Assembly (NCBI GenBank): GCA_026724425.1
Contig: JAIUCV010000009.1
Location: 16,875,294-16,939,293, forward strand
Length of the DNA: 64,000 nt
DNA from: Erythrophleum ivorense
Lineage: Eukaryota; Streptophyta; Magnoliopsida; Fabales; Fabaceae
Direction of reading: 5' to 3'
This document shows, piece after piece, positions 60,555 to 64,000 of this stretch. A program made the position numbers and the translations under genes. The stretch's first letter is position 1; every line of letters starts with the position of its first letter. Below the pieces are notes generated by a model. That model searched no databases, was not told the origin of the DNA, and saw nothing but the letters and a program-made list of their open reading frames with translations.

Positions 60555-62415
60555 CATAACACCAAATTCTAAGCTTTTTAGGTGTAGAATTTGATCTTTC
60601 TAAACCCTTACATCTTCATTTTCCTTTCTTAGAGATTCACTTGGCCATGGTCAGTGGAGATAAGAAAATATGAAATTCAAAGAATCTTAGTAGGTAAACC
60701 AAGATTTAAACACACATGTGGTTCAATCAACCACATGAAGGCAAGCATGTATGTTATGTAATCATAGCCAAATCATACACAAGAAAGCAAATCCATGCTC
60801 TAGGGATTTCCTTGGCTCAAGCAAGAGCAAATCTATGCGTTCAAGAGATTTTTGGCCTAAGGTAGAGTAATTCCACCTAGTCCCACCCATCAAAGAGCCA
60901 CCCCACTCATAAATGCAAATAGGCATCATGCAATTGCATATTGTATTCGACAATGAATAAGCAAATCCATTGCAAATAATACACACAAGCAACAAAAGTA
61001 CTCAAACAAACCAATCATACATATAAAAATAGAGGAAAAGCTACCTTAACAAACAAATTTAATCAATTTCCTTGCTCTACTTCTCTTGATCCCATGGCCT
61101 TACACACACAAACACTTTGGTGTGGTCCCACTTGCTTGGCCTAGACACATCAATTAAAGCATGAAATATTCAATTAAGACATTTTCAATCTCATTTTAGC
61201 AATACATGTGCAAACTATATTTCAAAGTATGGATTTAGTTACTTTAAGTGTTCTAAAATAATCCATTCCATTTTTCATGTTTCATGTAGCAATTTCATCA
61301 TTTATCTATCTTAATTTACTCATTTTTTCACTAAAACAAAACCAAAAACCAGTTATAACACCTATTCCATTTTTAGGGTAATTAGGCTTTTTCATGGTAC
61401 CAAAATTTGCACATAATCAAAACATATTATTTTCTTCAAACTAATGATTCATCTAGCCTTTATATTAGTCATTTAGGCCTCTTAAACCATGTAACCAAAT
61501 TAAAGACTTCCCTAGGTGCCAAATTCATCTCTTGGCCGAGGCACACCCACAACTCTCATTCTTGGAGTTTTGTTTGCTTCATAGAGAATTTGATGGATTT
61601 AGGTTGTCCATAGTTTATTTCTAATTTAATTAACTCTCCTAAGGTTTTGAATCTCGCAAAACCAAAACTAAACCCTAGGTGAAGCTATATGCCTTTCTTT
61701 TGGTTCTTTACCAATTCTATTTACATATTCTTATTTTTCACCATTCAAAACCCTTAGTTACACCAAGTTTTCATCAAATATATACATAGTTTTCTCTCTT
61801 CCCATCTTGTCCAAATCTATACATGGATAGGGGTTTCAAAAATACAAAATTTTCCTAGACTAAATCATACCTTGCTTTAATGTGCCTTTAATGGAGATTC
61901 TTTCGGTACAATTAGTTTCCTCAAAAGAGTTTCCTCACTCAAGGGAACAACCATAAATATTCACCCTTTTGAGAAACCAAAACCACCATGAGAATGAAGA
62001 GAAGGAGTAGGAGAAGTTTCATAGCAATATTATAATTAACTTTAACAAGTTTGCTACCATATATGAAGCTTTCTTTTTCCTTCCTTATTTTTCCTTCTTC
62101 ACACCACCAAGAGACCTTTTAGAGCTACCCTAGGTCAGTTATGGAGAGAAGAATAATTTTGGCACTTTATATATATATATATATAGGATTTTGTAACTTT
62201 TTTCAAAAAATATCAATTTTGCCTTTAGAATTTAATTCCACCGTTAGGACTCATTGTTTAGTATTTTTAGAAACCAACAACTCCACACTAAAATTCAGAC
62301 TCTCCTCTTTATTAAAAATATTTATGTAGAGGTTACAGGAACTTAAAATAGTCTAAAAAATTTTGGTCAAAGTTATCGCTATGTGAGGTCCTAAACCATA
62401 CACTATCAAGGACTT
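60555..62415 (-). mobile_element. Partial LTR, minus orientation
   Basis: The left end CATAACACCAAATTC resembles the family terminus TGTAACACC. Inside, a degenerate reversed hairpin lies near 60690, and a TATA run at 62167-62185 is placed as in other minus copies. The right part is cut at 62416 by another LTR, so any remaining 5' end lies outside the window. No target duplication can be checked. Confidence 0.5.
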
Positions 62416-64000
62416 TGTAATATTTGATTCTTTGAAAATGAGAGAAAACGCGAGAAATATAATATACGGTTTCTCCGTAAACAAATGAAATTCACTGAAT
62501 ACAAAAGCAAGTCCCCTTAAATGAATTAGTTAAGGTCCCAAAAAATTTGAGAAGCATTCTAGACTCTTAAAAATGAGAATCCCAGGCTCAGAAAAAAAGA
62601 AAAATGAAGCTAGAATAGTGAAACAATTTGTGACAAAAATTGATGAAACATAATGGCATTCCGTAAATAAGTACAACTTTTAGAAAAACACATAGGAGGG
62701 CTTTTTAAATGGTAAATTTGAGTTGCCCAAGATTCTCAGAGGCCTCAAAAACTATGGAAAGCCTTGGGACTGGTAAAACCCTCTGGTGTACGTTTTCCAA
62801 CGTTAGTGAGCCTGAACTTTGATGAATTCATTTGATAAGGTTTTAGCTCTAAATTGAGTGATTCCAAAGACATTTTATTAAATTGGGAACCTAAATTTTA
62901 TAATAAAAAAATATGGTTCTCAAAAAGGAGCTATAGCGAAGCTGAAACAAAATTGCCATTATAGAAGGATGAAATTGGAATTTTTGAAAAAGTGTATTTC
63001 TAGAAGCTCCCAAACACTTCTCCCTTTTTCTCCCACCTTCTTAAGCATGACTTCCTCTACCCAAATTATAGAAAATAGCAGCTCCTTGAGGCTTACCAAG
63101 AGGGGAAGAAAAAGGCAAGAAAGGTATAGAATTTCTTAGTTTTTTCATGTTTTCTCTTTAGCAAATCTCTTCTCCTCCATTTCCCTTTCTTTCCTATAGT
63201 TTTATTGAAGTATATGGATCTATTTTGAGAGAAGAATAGAGCAAAAAGTTAGGATTTGAAGAGAGGAGACCAAGGAAAGTGAGAAACAAGCAAGAAAAGC
63301 TATGGAAACAAGGTAAAATATTCATCCTATGGTAGCTATTCTTCCCCCCTTCTTCTCCCTATTTCGCCCCATATATGTAGCTATAAGAGGGCTTGAATTT
63401 TGGGCAGAACCAAGGGTGAATTCTATGAATTTAAGGGAGGAGAGTAAGAATATGCTAGGAAATCCAAGTAAAAGCTATTGATTTTCAAGATAGCAAACCT
63501 AGGGTTTCATGAGCTCCCTTGAAAATATGATTTGATGCAATTGTTTCTAGGCCTAAATGAATGGTTGGATGAGCTCTTGAGATCTGTAGAAGGCTCCTCA
63601 TATGCATCTTCCATCAAAAGAATGAAGCAAACTCACTTGGTGTTCATATAATACATAGCTTCAGCCTAAACTAGATGAAGCACCAAAGGGTAGTTTTAGT
63701 TTGTTCCAAGCTTATTTTTTGCATCATGTATGATGGGAGAGTATGAGAGGAAGCCTTGGAAAAATTTTAGAAATCATAGAAAGTGAGATGGCCTTATATG
63801 CTCCATATTATGGCTTAAAAAAGCAACACCTAGCTAAGCTTCTTAAATTGATTGTGTGATGACTCCAAGAGGTTTAAATGGAGTCAAAAATCATAAATAG
63901 ATGGAGAGAATAGGGCCAAGATGATGTTCTCTTAAGGTTACTTCATTAAGTGCATTATGGAACTATAAAAGAGTCATAAGAGTCACCTAACTTTTCTAGT
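62416..64000 (+). mobile_element. LTR, plus orientation, continuing past the window end
   Basis: It begins TGTAATATTTGATTC and follows the start of the 56800 copy closely ('gaaaatgagagaaaacgcg', then the leader). Donor-like GGTATAG lies at about 63125 and GGTAAAA at about 63313. Whether it is a solo LTR or the start of a full element cannot be told. Confidence 0.75.

Overview
This is a gene-poor, AT-rich block of plant nuclear DNA, probably dicot, built almost entirely of transposable elements inserted inside one another. No intact cellular gene, tRNA or rRNA gene is visible. The plant assignment rests on a Ty3/gypsy element with a chromodomain and a tRNA-iMet-type primer binding site (Tekay/Del-like chromovirus), long 2.6-3.7 kb LTRs, Copia LTRs of plant type, a Tat/Athila-type primer site, and a degraded endogenous pararetrovirus (Caulimoviridae). 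The species cannot be named.

Layout. 1-2304: pieces of two opposed LTRs. 2305-19100: a decayed pararetrovirus remnant on the + strand (coat protein/zinc-knuckle region, movement protein, aspartic protease, start of reverse transcriptase), split by a pol-less Tat/Athila-like LTR element (about 4291-10379, - strand), a solo LTR (10921-14652, +) and a second solo LTR (16267-19095, -). 19674 to about 60554: one Copia LTR on the + strand, broken into six pieces by solo LTRs (19870-23967, 24078-27522, the large nest 27931-54192, and 56800-60511) and by a second Copia LTR (54847-56676). 60555-64000: two more LTRs of the same large family.

The large nest has five levels supported by 5-bp target-site duplications. 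A solo LTR (27931-54192, TSD AGTTC) contains a complete but dead chromovirus (30624-53184, TSD GGTTT/GGTTC, both LTRs, primer site, polypurine tract, gag, protease, RT, RNase H, integrase, chromodomain). Its gag is cut near codon 5 by solo LTR A (38948-46963, CCTAG). LTR A is cut by solo LTR B (40330-45581, AGCAT), and B by solo LTR C (40669-43344, GAAAT). A near-identical solo LTR D (49383-52050, TTAGG) sits in the chromovirus 5' LTR.

Nothing here looks able to make a working protein. In-frame stops in the chromovirus are mostly TAG, as expected from cytosine deamination at CAG/CTG (CHG) sites. The most interesting unexplained structure is a short hairpin followed 22-32 bases later by an acceptor-like AG/GT. 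It recurs in three LTR types and pairs with upstream donor-like GGTA(A/T) sites, suggesting an intron inside the LTR leader. Two LTR families also carry arrays of short palindromes (CCGCGG type and CTCGCTATAGCGAG type). All coordinates come from reading the sequence by eye. TSD-bounded ends should be exact; domain limits and the ends of degraded pieces are approximate.
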